From Vibrio atypicus (GTDB taxonomy: Bacteria > Pseudomonadota > Gammaproteobacteria > Enterobacterales > Vibrionaceae), in NCBI RefSeq assembly GCF_009811315.1, contig NZ_BLID01000015.1:1-57907 (forward strand): 57,907 nucleotides of DNA, read 5' to 3'. The position numbers were made by a program, and so were the translations under genes. This document shows positions 1 through 7,627 of this stretch, piece after piece (the stretch's first letter is position 1; every line of letters begins with the position of its first letter). The notes below the pieces were generated by a model. It did no database searches. It was given only the letters and a program-made list of their open reading frames with translations, and was not told the origin of the DNA.

Positions 1-381
1 CTAGGGTTTTTCGTATCTACAGGATTAATTTGGTCTGCGACCAACGAGTCCCGGTTGCCTGCAACCCCAGCCGTCAGCCACTTATTTAGAAACCCAGTCT
101 TCGGACTGGGTTTCGTCGTTTTAGAGCAAAGTAATTCTCCCTCCCAATTGAACGTAACCCCAACCGCTCCGTTATTTATTTAAGACTAAGCCTCAAACAA
201 TGTGTCCAAGTAGAAATGCTAGGTTTTTTCATTTTTACTATATGGCCAATGGGTTACGACTCCGATCCCATCCCTTATTGATTTCAGATGAAACCCAGTT
301 TACGTTTGAGCGATAGTGGTAGCGTATTTCTACTCGTGTTTAAGCCTCAGTTTTCATTGTCTTGCTGCATCAATCTATTAA
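1..381. other. Gene-free entry region of the window
   Basis: No convincing gene is seen here. The stretch holds one strong hairpin terminator (90-122) and degenerate sequence after it. A CTAGG-T-rich motif near the first bases recurs in altered form around 219-235, which hints at a decayed duplication of a downstream trailer. The far end of the window is an rRNA operon start, so this edge could be the trailer of another stable-RNA operon. That is inference: no 5S or tRNA 3' end is present. Confidence 0.4.
90..122 (+). terminator. Rho-independent terminator of a gene left of the window
   Basis: Ten-base perfect arms (AAACCCAGTC at 90-99, GACTGGGTTT at 104-113) close a TTCG tetraloop. A short T-rich tail follows at 114-122. 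No gene in the window precedes it, so it must end a transcript entering from the left. Confidence 0.7.
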
Positions 382-408
382 TAAAAAGCCTAGTCTTGCG
401 ACTAGGCT
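382..408 (-). terminator. Terminator of the DUF2339 gene
   Basis: Nine-base perfect arms at 387-395 and 400-408 enclose a four-base loop. Read on the minus strand the stem is followed by a U run (from AAAAA at 382-387). It lies just past the stop codon of the DUF2339 gene at 435. Confidence 0.8.
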
Positions 409-434
409 CCAATTAGAAACTATTTACTTCATAT

Positions 435-3053
435 TTAGCTCTGCTCTTGTTGTGAAGTGCTTTTGCTCTGTAATCTTTGGAACAGCCAGCCTAAACCAAC
501 TAAACATCCACCGAGAGCAAGCATACTTACAGCTCTCCAGATCCCTTCCAATGTTGAAGTATCAGAGAAGAAAACTTTAATGACAGCAATACCTAATATC
601 AGAAGGCCTACTTTCTGCAATTGAGTATGTGTGCGTTTTGCTCCCCAATAAGTCACGATGGCCCCGACAATAATAAGTAAAGCGGTATAACTGAATAGTT
701 CAGCCATTCCGGTTGATTGGTAAAGACTCATGCTCTCAGGTTGCCAGAATTGTCGAATAGAATAGATAGCCCATAATCCTATTTGAGCCGAAGCCGCCCA
801 ATAAAAGTAAATAGGTTTAAGTGGCGCGTTAAGTTTAACGTTTTTAGCCAATAGGATGGCTAGCAACCCTGCGAACAGCCAACCTACTGCTAGCCAGTTA
901 AAAATCGGCCATGCTTGCCCTGATACAGACAGGCCGAATAAAGGTTGGTATAAGGTATTTAATAAGCAGCTCAGCAAGAGGCTAATACCTAACATTGTAT
1001 AAGAGCCATATTGATAGACTCTCATTAAACGCTCACTTCGTTGAGCCTTTAGTTGGTAAACGGCAAAGAGCATTAAACTTTCAACTGTAAAGAGGCTGAC
1101 AGAATAGAAGTCAAAATCGGTGATGAAATTATAACTGCCAGCTATCAAGTAGTTCGATTGGCTAAAGATAAGCAATGTGCCGATATGCAGATTGGCGGCA
1201 TCAAGCCACAGTTTCATCTTTGGCTGGAGAGGTTGAATAACTTTGGCTGCTAGAATTAGTGCAGTAATTACAGGAAGGAAGCTAGCTAGCAAAATAAGTG
1301 ATTCGTTGATTCCTGTTGCTTGAAGATCTGGCACAAAAGGAATCAAAGTAATACGAGCCAGCAATACTGAAACCATCACTTTGATCGTGGTTAGATTTGG
1401 TGGCAAATAGTTGAATCTATATTGGATGACTGCGATGAATACTTGCAGCGCCACTGCTGTAGTGAAGAACCCAGCGGATAGGAAGCAGTAGCTGATAGCT
1501 ATCACCACTAAATGGAAGATAGTCACAGCTTCCTGAGTGAAAACTTTTAGTTTTTGGCTAAATGCAACCACGATTAGAGCGAGTACTAGGCTGAATATAC
1601 TCCAATAAGCAAGTAACTGCGGATAAGGTTGATCGAGATAGAGCAATCCGCCAATCATCATACTTGGGAGAGAAAGGAGCGCGTTCCAGTAGCTAAAACG
1701 TTTTCTATCTCCCCACATATATTGTCCGATGGCACGTAAGCCGACTAAGCCGACCATAGCTGAGCTGACAATCCATACTATAGCTAAGCTCTGCTCGTGC
1801 ACCTGTTCACTGATACTGACCGTGATCCGTTCAATCATGACCATTACGACTAAGCTAATTGAGTTGAATATTCTAGGTGCCGCTTTCAAATTGATGATAG
1901 GCAAGATGAGCAGTGCTGCTGGCAATGTAAACAACAGCATATTGCTAGTCCCTAATGCTTCACCACGAATGATTATGATAAAAGTGATAAACATCAGAAG
2001 CAGTGCAGGGAGTATTGGATGGTTATAAACCTGACTGAGTCTTGGCTTAGTTAACCGTTTAAGCATCCAGCCGAGATGCGGCACAAATAGCAAAAGGTAG
2101 CCGCTTAGTGGCAAGAACAGCGTGAACCAAACTAGAATTTGCTCATTTGGGATCTCAAAGCTGATTAACGTCAGCCAGAATATCTGTCCAATTGAAACTG
2201 CAGCGAGTAGCCACTTAACTTCGATATATTTACGGATAAATACACCGACAGCTGAGATGGTAGTGATATAAACGCTAAGCAGAAGAAAGTTGGGTGCTTC
2301 ACCGCCAATCCATAATGGGGCGCTATAGCCACCGAACAAACCCAATGCCGTCATTAGAGGCCCTAAGCGGAGACTTATTGCAATACAGAGTATGGCGAGT
2401 AGTGCGATACAGCTTAATGCGGTTGCAGGAGAGAGCATTTGGTAAATGATCGTACTAAAACAAATGGTTGCGTATAGTCCACTCATCCCGGTTGAATAAA
2501 GCACTGCAGGGACGTAGGTATCCGCTTTTTTACTCAATAGGTGACTGTCACTACTTTGAATTTTTCGGTGTAGCCACTCACCAGCTATAAATAAGCTAGC
2601 AGATAACACAGTTGCGATAGTTATTCTGGCTATAGAGGTAAAAGTAAAGTTGCTACTTACCACTTGGATTAAGTAACCCACACCAATGACCATCGCTAAA
2701 CCACCCACCCATATGAGCCAATTTTCTTTCAAGTGGCGTAAACATCTATCTGGCCAGTCATTGGTTTCAATATCAACGCGAAGCTTGGGTTTTACAAGTG
2801 GCTGAGTGAGTTTAAATGGCTTAGATGCCAGTTGTTCTTTGGTCGTGCTTATGACTGGCTGAGGAACTTCAGTTACTTTAGGCGCTTGTTCGATAGAAGG
2901 GGGTTCAGCAGAGGGCGCTTCTAACCCTCTTTCTAATAGACGAATTCTTTTTTCTAACTTTGCTACTTTTTTATAAGCTTGATAGCTCATAAAGGGAGAG
3001 ACAAAAACGAGTGCGATGAATGCAAACCCGATCACTAAGGTAATGAATTCCAT
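435..3053 (-). CDS. DUF2339 family polytopic membrane protein
   Basis: An 872-residue inner-membrane protein of unknown function. It has an N-terminal transmembrane segment (about residues 3-22), then a short charged, coiled-coil-like stretch (about 29-45), a Pro/Gln-rich linker to about residue 95, and then more than 20 hydrophobic segments to the C-terminus. This architecture is that of the DUF2339 family, whose biochemical role is not established. The ATG at 3053 is preceded by an AAGGA ribosome site, which supports the start. It appears to be transcribed alone: the next gene on this strand, hemY, ends 171 bases upstream at its own terminator, and a terminator follows this gene. I recognise the family but cannot assign a substrate or reaction. 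Confidence 0.85.
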   Translation of the reverse strand: MEFITLVIGFAFIALVFVSPFMSYQAYKKVAKLEKRIRLLERGLEAPSAEPPSIEQAPKVTEVPQPVISTTKEQLASKPFKLTQPLVKPKLRVDIETNDWPDRCLRHLKENWLIWVGGLAMVIGVGYLIQVVSSNFTFTSIARITIATVLSASLFIAGEWLHRKIQSSDSHLLSKKADTYVPAVLYSTGMSGLYATICFSTIIYQMLSPATALSCIALLAILCIAISLRLGPLMTALGLFGGYSAPLWIGGEAPNFLLLSVYITTISAVGVFIRKYIEVKWLLAAVSIGQIFWLTLISFEIPNEQILVWFTLFLPLSGYLLLFVPHLGWMLKRLTKPRLSQVYNHPILPALLLMFITFIIIIRGEALGTSNMLLFTLPAALLILPIINLKAAPRIFNSISLVVMVMIERITVSISEQVHEQSLAIVWIVSSAMVGLVGLRAIGQYMWGDRKRFSYWNALLSLPSMMIGGLLYLDQPYPQLLAYWSIFSLVLALIVVAFSQKLKVFTQEAVTIFHLVVIAISYCFLSAGFFTTAVALQVFIAVIQYRFNYLPPNLTTIKVMVSVLLARITLIPFVPDLQATGINESLILLASFLPVITALILAAKVIQPLQPKMKLWLDAANLHIGTLLIFSQSNYLIAGSYNFITDFDFYSVSLFTVESLMLFAVYQLKAQRSERLMRVYQYGSYTMLGISLLLSCLLNTLYQPLFGLSVSGQAWPIFNWLAVGWLFAGLLAILLAKNVKLNAPLKPIYFYWAASAQIGLWAIYSIRQFWQPESMSLYQSTGMAELFSYTALLIIVGAIVTYWGAKRTHTQLQKVGLLILGIAVIKVFFSDTSTLEGIWRAVSMLALGGCLVGLGWLFQRLQSKSTSQQEQS

Positions 3054-3180
3054 TTACTAGTTCCTTAGGTGAACAACAATTGAACATAGTACTTAAGGTT
3101 TTGTCTTTATTCTGCAACCAATTACCTATTTTTAAATTTGTCGAGTCATCCAAATAACACCGGTTATTTAGAATAGGCGT

Positions 3181-3207
3181 AAAAAAGCCGACCTTGTGGG
3201 TCGGCTT
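3181..3207 (-). terminator. Terminator of the hemCDXY operon
   Basis: Arms AAGCCGACC (3185-3193) and GGTCGGCTT (3199-3207) close a five-base loop. On the minus strand the stem runs into a U tract (from AAAAAA at 3181). It directly follows the hemY stop codon at 3225. Confidence 0.85.
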
Positions 3208-3224
3208 AATCGCTTCATTAGGAT

Positions 3225-4403
3225 TTAGGCTTGCACTAAAGTGAGCGCTTTTCTAGACACTTCGTGAGCGGCTTTAGTGAGGTTTTGCTTTTCCAACGCG
3301 TCAGCAAGGTAGGAGTAATCAGAAACATCAGAGCGAACCGAAAGAGCTTTCTCTAAATGTTGTTGAGCTTCTTGCCATTTTTCATTACGTAGATGGAATT
3401 GAGCAATGGCGCTGTGCGCTTGTGCATTATTACCATCTTTGCGTATGACTTCTTCAAGGAAAACAACCGCTGGATGACTATCGGCCAAATTGAGGTTTGG
3501 CAGTAGAGCGTATAGATTGGAGTTAGGGTGCTTTTTAAGATTCTCTTTAATTAAAGTGAATGCTTCATTGTCGGCTTTACGCGCAATTAACTGTTTCGCG
3601 AAGCATTCAACTAAGTGATCGTCTGCTTTGAGTTTACGAGGAAGTCCATTCCAGTGCGCAATTAAGCCTTCACTGCCTTTTTGTTCTGCTACTTCAGACA
3701 GCAAGCCACACTGTGCTTTTTGAGTGAGTAGTACTTGCTCATCTTGAGTGACGATCTTCGCTTTGACCAAGTTAGGAAGTGAATCCAGTAGTGGCTGCCA
3801 AAGTTTCAATTCGATGTAGACTGACTTTAAAAGATTCAGCACGATAGTGTTGTTTGGGTAACTCGCTTTGAGAGTAGAAAGCGTATCGAAAGCACTATTA
3901 AAGTCTGATTCACGCACTTGCTGTTTTGCTCGAGTTAACTCAACCGCAAGTTCCGCATTCTCTTGTTTAGATGCGAGTGCTAGGTACTTGTCTCGTTTCT
4001 CAGTATCTCCTAAGCCTTGCGCAGCTTCAGAAGCGACTAAGTAGCAAAGCAGTGGCATGTCATGATGATTAGCCCATCGAGTGACTTTCTTTTCAGCTTG
4101 TTTGAAGTCCCCTTCAAGCAGCTTGATGATACCTTCATTGGTGTAGCGACGAGAACGACGCAGTTTACGTACGCTGAAGTAATTCCAGGTTGCAGAACTT
4201 GCATATAGCGCTCGCTTAACTAGGAACTCTAGGGCGAACAGAGCGGCAAGTGTCGCGATTACAAAAATTACTAGCGTTGTTACGCTCATCTCAATGGTTT
4301 TGTTAGCGATTGAGATAAGAACATAGCCTTGCTGCCCTGAGTATTGAGTGCCGGCAAACAGCCCTGCACCTAATACAACGAACAGAAAAATGATTCGAAA
4401 CAT
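3225..4403 (-). CDS. hemY: HemY, TPR membrane protein of the heme biosynthesis operon
   Basis: A 392-residue protein with two N-terminal transmembrane segments (about residues 1-22 and 40-62) followed by a basic stretch and a long helical TPR-like region to the end. This matches the HemY protein of gammaproteobacterial hemCDXY operons, which is distinct from the protoporphyrinogen oxidase HemY of Gram-positive bacteria. Its exact role in tetrapyrrole synthesis is not settled; a scaffold or quality-control function is usually suggested. The ATG overlaps the hemX stop by one base (TAATG) and has a strong GGAGG site inside the hemX end, indicating translational coupling. It is the last gene of the operon. 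Confidence 0.92.
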   Translation of the reverse strand: MFRIIFLFVVLGAGLFAGTQYSGQQGYVLISIANKTIEMSVTTLVIFVIATLAALFALEFLVKRALYASSATWNYFSVRKLRRSRRYTNEGIIKLLEGDFKQAEKKVTRWANHHDMPLLCYLVASEAAQGLGDTEKRDKYLALASKQENAELAVELTRAKQQVRESDFNSAFDTLSTLKASYPNNTIVLNLLKSVYIELKLWQPLLDSLPNLVKAKIVTQDEQVLLTQKAQCGLLSEVAEQKGSEGLIAHWNGLPRKLKADDHLVECFAKQLIARKADNEAFTLIKENLKKHPNSNLYALLPNLNLADSHPAVVFLEEVIRKDGNNAQAHSAIAQFHLRNEKWQEAQQHLEKALSVRSDVSDYSYLADALEKQNLTKAAHEVSRKALTLVQA

Positions 4404-5599
4404 TATTTTTCCTCCGTGATCAGGGTAGTCACTTCACGACGTAGGCGATCGCGAATGACATCAGCCAACTGCTGTTGAGTTTCTAGTTTTACAGGGTAGT
4501 CGACTTGAACATTTTGCTTGCTCAATGTTTCAAGTGCTTTATTGAACTCGATAACATTGTTCGCATCTTGATTGAAGAAGGTGCTAGACCATTTATCTGC
4601 CGTTGTAAGGGCGGTCGCATAAATATCTTGTTGTTCGACATAAACAGCTTTGATTGCTGTTTCAATCTTCGCTTTGATGTTCTCTTTCAAGTAGAAGTGC
4701 TGTTGTGGTGATAACAGTGGAATGACGTTGCCATCACGGGTACGGAACGTAATGAAGTTTTCAGAGAAATCTTTTAGCGAGGTCATTAAGTTATCCTGCC
4801 AATCGTAAATGTCTCCAGAGACTTTCTTTGCTTCGACTTGCTGCGCTTCAGGCAGTAGTGCATTGGCAAGTGGCAATTGATCTACCTGCTGTTGTAGTGA
4901 GGTTAGGCGCAAGACTAAACCTTCTCTATCTACAAGAGGAACGGTTTTGAGCTTCGTGATGTCATTTGCCATTGCTTTACGCAGTGGTACTAAACTTGGA
5001 TCGTTAAGTGCAGCGATACGTTGATCTGCACTTTCCATAAGTTTAGTTGCACTCACAGCATCATGTTCTAGGAACAATTTGCGACCAGCGAGTTTGACTA
5101 GGTAGTCCGCTTCCGCCAATAACCAATCATTTGGACGACGGCCTTTTACATCAGCAATAGCAAGCTGTAGGCTCTCAATGCTCTTTTGTTGCTGTTGTAA
5201 AACAGTCTCTGCGCGATGGGTGATTTCAGTTGCTTTTGCTATGGCTTCTTTTTGAGTTGCGGCTAAATCTTGCTGTACCGAGGTTTTGGTTTGAGCCAGT
5301 TGCGCTTGAAGGGCATTGATTTGCGCTTGATATTCAGCGTCTTTTTGTTGCATTTGGAAAGTTAGACCACCACCAAATAAGAGAGAAAGGATGATTGCAA
5401 CGGTACCTAACTTAACACCACGTTTACCTTGTTTTTCTTCAGGCTCTTTTTGCTCGGCTACGGGATCTGGTTGGTTTTGTTTTTCATTTGTTGATTCAGC
5501 AGCTGAAGTGTCTTCAGAAGCAGCTTGAGTAACCTCTTCCGGTGTTGAGGTATTTTCTTTCTCAGGTTCAATGTGGTCGTTTTTATTTTTGCTTGTCAT
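4403..5599 (-). CDS. hemX: HemX, membrane protein of the heme biosynthesis operon
   Basis: A 398-residue protein. An acidic, low-complexity cytoplasmic N-terminus (residues 1-60) leads into one transmembrane segment (about 62-80), a Gln/Ala-rich coiled coil (about 85-150) and a periplasmic HemX domain. The family is often labelled uroporphyrinogen-III C-methyltransferase by homology transfer. No methyltransferase motif is visible here, so that activity should not be assumed. It sits between hemD (4-base gap) and hemY (1-base overlap), the standard enterobacterial and vibrio arrangement. Confidence 0.92.
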   Translation of the reverse strand: MTSKNKNDHIEPEKENTSTPEEVTQAASEDTSAAESTNEKQNQPDPVAEQKEPEEKQGKRGVKLGTVAIILSLLFGGGLTFQMQQKDAEYQAQINALQAQLAQTKTSVQQDLAATQKEAIAKATEITHRAETVLQQQQKSIESLQLAIADVKGRRPNDWLLAEADYLVKLAGRKLFLEHDAVSATKLMESADQRIAALNDPSLVPLRKAMANDITKLKTVPLVDREGLVLRLTSLQQQVDQLPLANALLPEAQQVEAKKVSGDIYDWQDNLMTSLKDFSENFITFRTRDGNVIPLLSPQQHFYLKENIKAKIETAIKAVYVEQQDIYATALTTADKWSSTFFNQDANNVIEFNKALETLSKQNVQVDYPVKLETQQQLADVIRDRLRREVTTLITEEK

Positions 5600-5602
5600 T
5601 GT

Positions 5603-6346
5603 TTATTGTCCTGTTGCAGTTGACTGGAGAGTAGCCAACAAATCTTGATTTGAAGCGCTATAGGTATTAATAACCTCTTTAAACCCTAACTTCAGTGCTT
5701 CTTGTACAATCCGTTCACTTGGTACATAGAGCTGCAGCGCAAATAACCAATCTAGCTCAGTACTTGAGAGCTGTGAGATAAAATACTCAAGCTGACCTGA
5801 ACTGGTGATGACTAATTGCTGAATGTTTTTATCTTGCCAGATTGGAACAAGCATTTCTGAGCGGAAAGCTATGTTTTCTCTCTTATATGCTTCTCTATAT
5901 TCTACTGTGGCACCGCGATCTTTGAGTGTGTCAAAAATGAGTTCACGTCCACCATTGCCACGCAAGATAATAATTTTCTTATTGGTTACATTCACTAATG
6001 CGTCTAACCGAAGCAGATGTTCACTATCACCCACTGCTGGGTAGTGTACTTTTTGTTGGCAATGTTTGCTTAAAACATGTGCGGTTTTTTGACCAACGGC
6101 AAGGTAAGTGGGGTGATTTGGCCATTCTTGGCCCTGGCGTAATAGCGCTTGGTGAGAAAACGTTACCGCATGTTGACTGACGGCGATGACGATATCGAAG
6201 TGGTTTAAGTCATGACTCAAGCTGGAAAGAGACTCGCCAGCTTGAATCGTAATAAGAGGGTGATGCAGGGCGTCAAACCCTGCTTCTTTTAGCTCTGTGC
6301 ATAATGCGCGGCCCTGCTCACCAGGTCGGGTGACCAACACTGCCAT
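5603..6346 (-). CDS. hemD: Uroporphyrinogen-III synthase
   Basis: A 247-residue HemD that closes and rearranges hydroxymethylbilane to uroporphyrinogen III, the branch point for heme, siroheme and cobalamin. The N-terminal VTRPGEQGRAL motif and the ILRGNGGREL segment in the middle are typical of the family, which has two alpha/beta lobes and very low overall conservation. Length is normal. It follows hemC with a five-base gap and precedes hemX by four bases, so the four genes form one operon. Confidence 0.93.
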   Translation of the reverse strand: MAVLVTRPGEQGRALCTELKEAGFDALHHPLITIQAGESLSSLSHDLNHFDIVIAVSQHAVTFSHQALLRQGQEWPNHPTYLAVGQKTAHVLSKHCQQKVHYPAVGDSEHLLRLDALVNVTNKKIIILRGNGGRELIFDTLKDRGATVEYREAYKRENIAFRSEMLVPIWQDKNIQQLVITSSGQLEYFISQLSSTELDWLFALQLYVPSERIVQEALKLGFKEVINTYSASNQDLLATLQSTATGQ

Positions 6347-6351
6347 AGTGA

Positions 6352-7290
6352 TTACTCGTGATCTGCGTATAGCTTGGTAAGGATTTCGCGAGCGCCATTA
6401 TCAAGCAGTTGATTGGCTAAAGTGATGCCTAGGGCTTCAGCTTCAGAGCGTGGGCCTTTGATTTCACCGCGAACAATTTCAGAACCATCTGGTTCACCGA
6501 CAAGTGCGCGTAGCCAAACGTCATCACCTTCAAGTAGGGCATAGCTACCGATTGGAACCTGGCAGCCACCTTCAAGCGTTAGGTTCATGGCGCGTTCACA
6601 TAGTACGCGATCAGCGGTGTCTTTATCGTTCAGTGGCTCTAGTAACTTGATTAGACGTTCATCATCTAAACGACACTCGATACCCACGGCGCCTTGACCC
6701 ACCGCCGGTAGTGATTGTTCTGGCTCTATGAAGCTACGAATACGCTCTTCTAGTTCAAGGCGTTTTAAGCCAGCGGCTGCAAGGATGATCGCATCATATT
6801 CGCCGGCATCTAGTTTGCCTAGACGAGTCCCGACGTTGCCACGAAGCTCCTTGATGACTAGATCTGGGCGGTATTCTTTGATCTGACATTGACGACGTAG
6901 GCTACATGTTCCAACAACGGCACCTTGAGGTAAGTCGTCAATATTGTTGTAGGTGTTTGATACGAATGCATCACGAGGATCTTCACGCTCACAAATCGTG
7001 ACTAGACCTAGCCCTTCTGGAAAATCTACAGGGACATCTTTCATCGAATGCACGGCAAGATCTGCTCGTCCTTCAAGCATTGCCACTTCAAGCTCTTTTA
7101 CAAATAGTCCTTTACCACCCACTTTTGCTAGAGGTGTATCCAAAATAATGTCGCCTTTAGTCACCATGGTCACTAGCTCGACTTCAAGGCCTGGGTGGGC
7201 AGCTTGTAGAGCGTCTTTAACAAAGTAAGCTTGCCATAAAGCAAGTGGGCTTTTACGCGTCGCGATACGAATTGGAGAAGATTGAGTCAT
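6352..7290 (-). CDS. hemC: Hydroxymethylbilane synthase (porphobilinogen deaminase)
   Basis: A 312-residue HemC that polymerises four porphobilinogens to hydroxymethylbilane in the cytoplasm. Visible hallmarks are the N-terminal IRIATRKSPLALWQA, the HSMKDVP motif, the ELRGNVGTRL motif and the GGCQVPIG segment, whose Cys carries the dipyrromethane cofactor. It is the first gene of hemCDXY and is divergent from cyaA across a 337-base region, the same head-to-head layout as in E. coli. The ribosome site before the ATG is weak. Confidence 0.96.
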   Translation of the reverse strand: MTQSSPIRIATRKSPLALWQAYFVKDALQAAHPGLEVELVTMVTKGDIILDTPLAKVGGKGLFVKELEVAMLEGRADLAVHSMKDVPVDFPEGLGLVTICEREDPRDAFVSNTYNNIDDLPQGAVVGTCSLRRQCQIKEYRPDLVIKELRGNVGTRLGKLDAGEYDAIILAAAGLKRLELEERIRSFIEPEQSLPAVGQGAVGIECRLDDERLIKLLEPLNDKDTADRVLCERAMNLTLEGGCQVPIGSYALLEGDDVWLRALVGEPDGSEIVRGEIKGPRSEAEALGITLANQLLDNGAREILTKLYADHE

Positions 7291-7627
7291 GATGTTCTAC
7301 TAATAGGTCAAATTAATGACCCAATCCTACCACTGTAGGATAAAAAGTATTACTGCAATCTTGTTCGGAAGTAAGCTATAGGTGGGACTAGCATAAAATC
7401 ATCAAAAGAGTGTGATAAATGTCTCGTTTGTAGGATTGGCTATTATAATTAATAGAGGTTCCGTACCACACTAAGGCAGTGCGGATTTGCACTAAAGTAT
7501 AATGTCGAATCGATCGTACAATTCTTTACCAATTCGAATAAAAGTGTTAGATTGATCACGTTTCAGCGGTGCTTTAGAACAATAATTGTTCACGGCATAC
7601 GATAGGTAATTAACCAAGGACTCCCCC
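7291..7627. promoter_or_regulatory. Divergent hemC/cyaA control region
   Basis: This 337-base gene-free region drives hemC to the left and cyaA to the right. For cyaA I see a candidate promoter, TTTACC (7525-7530), 16 bases, TTAGAT (7547-7552), covered at its -10 by a CRP-like site. A TATAAT at 7444-7449 lacks a well-placed -35. A TGTGA half-site at 7411 has a poor partner (TCTCG). The hemC promoter could not be placed with confidence. Confidence 0.5.
7545..7560 (+). promoter_or_regulatory. CRP-like operator over the cyaA promoter
   Basis: TGTTA-N6-TCACG matches the CRP consensus TGTGA-N6-TCACA at four of five bases in each half and has A-rich and T-rich flanks (AAAG and TTT). It overlaps the proposed -10 hexamer at 7547. 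In E. coli, CRP-cAMP represses cyaA from a site over the main promoter, so a feedback role is plausible here. The function is inferred. Confidence 0.5.

Noticed and set aside
1..80. Possible tRNA or 5S rRNA 3' end at the window edge (GTCAGCCA near 74-81)
   Set aside because: No T-loop sequence or acceptor pairing could be found, and the 5S 3' end is absent. The hairpin terminator alone is not enough.
4403..5599. HemX as a true uroporphyrinogen-III C-methyltransferase
   Set aside because: No SAM-binding or CobA-like motif is visible; only a membrane anchor, coiled coil and HemX domain.
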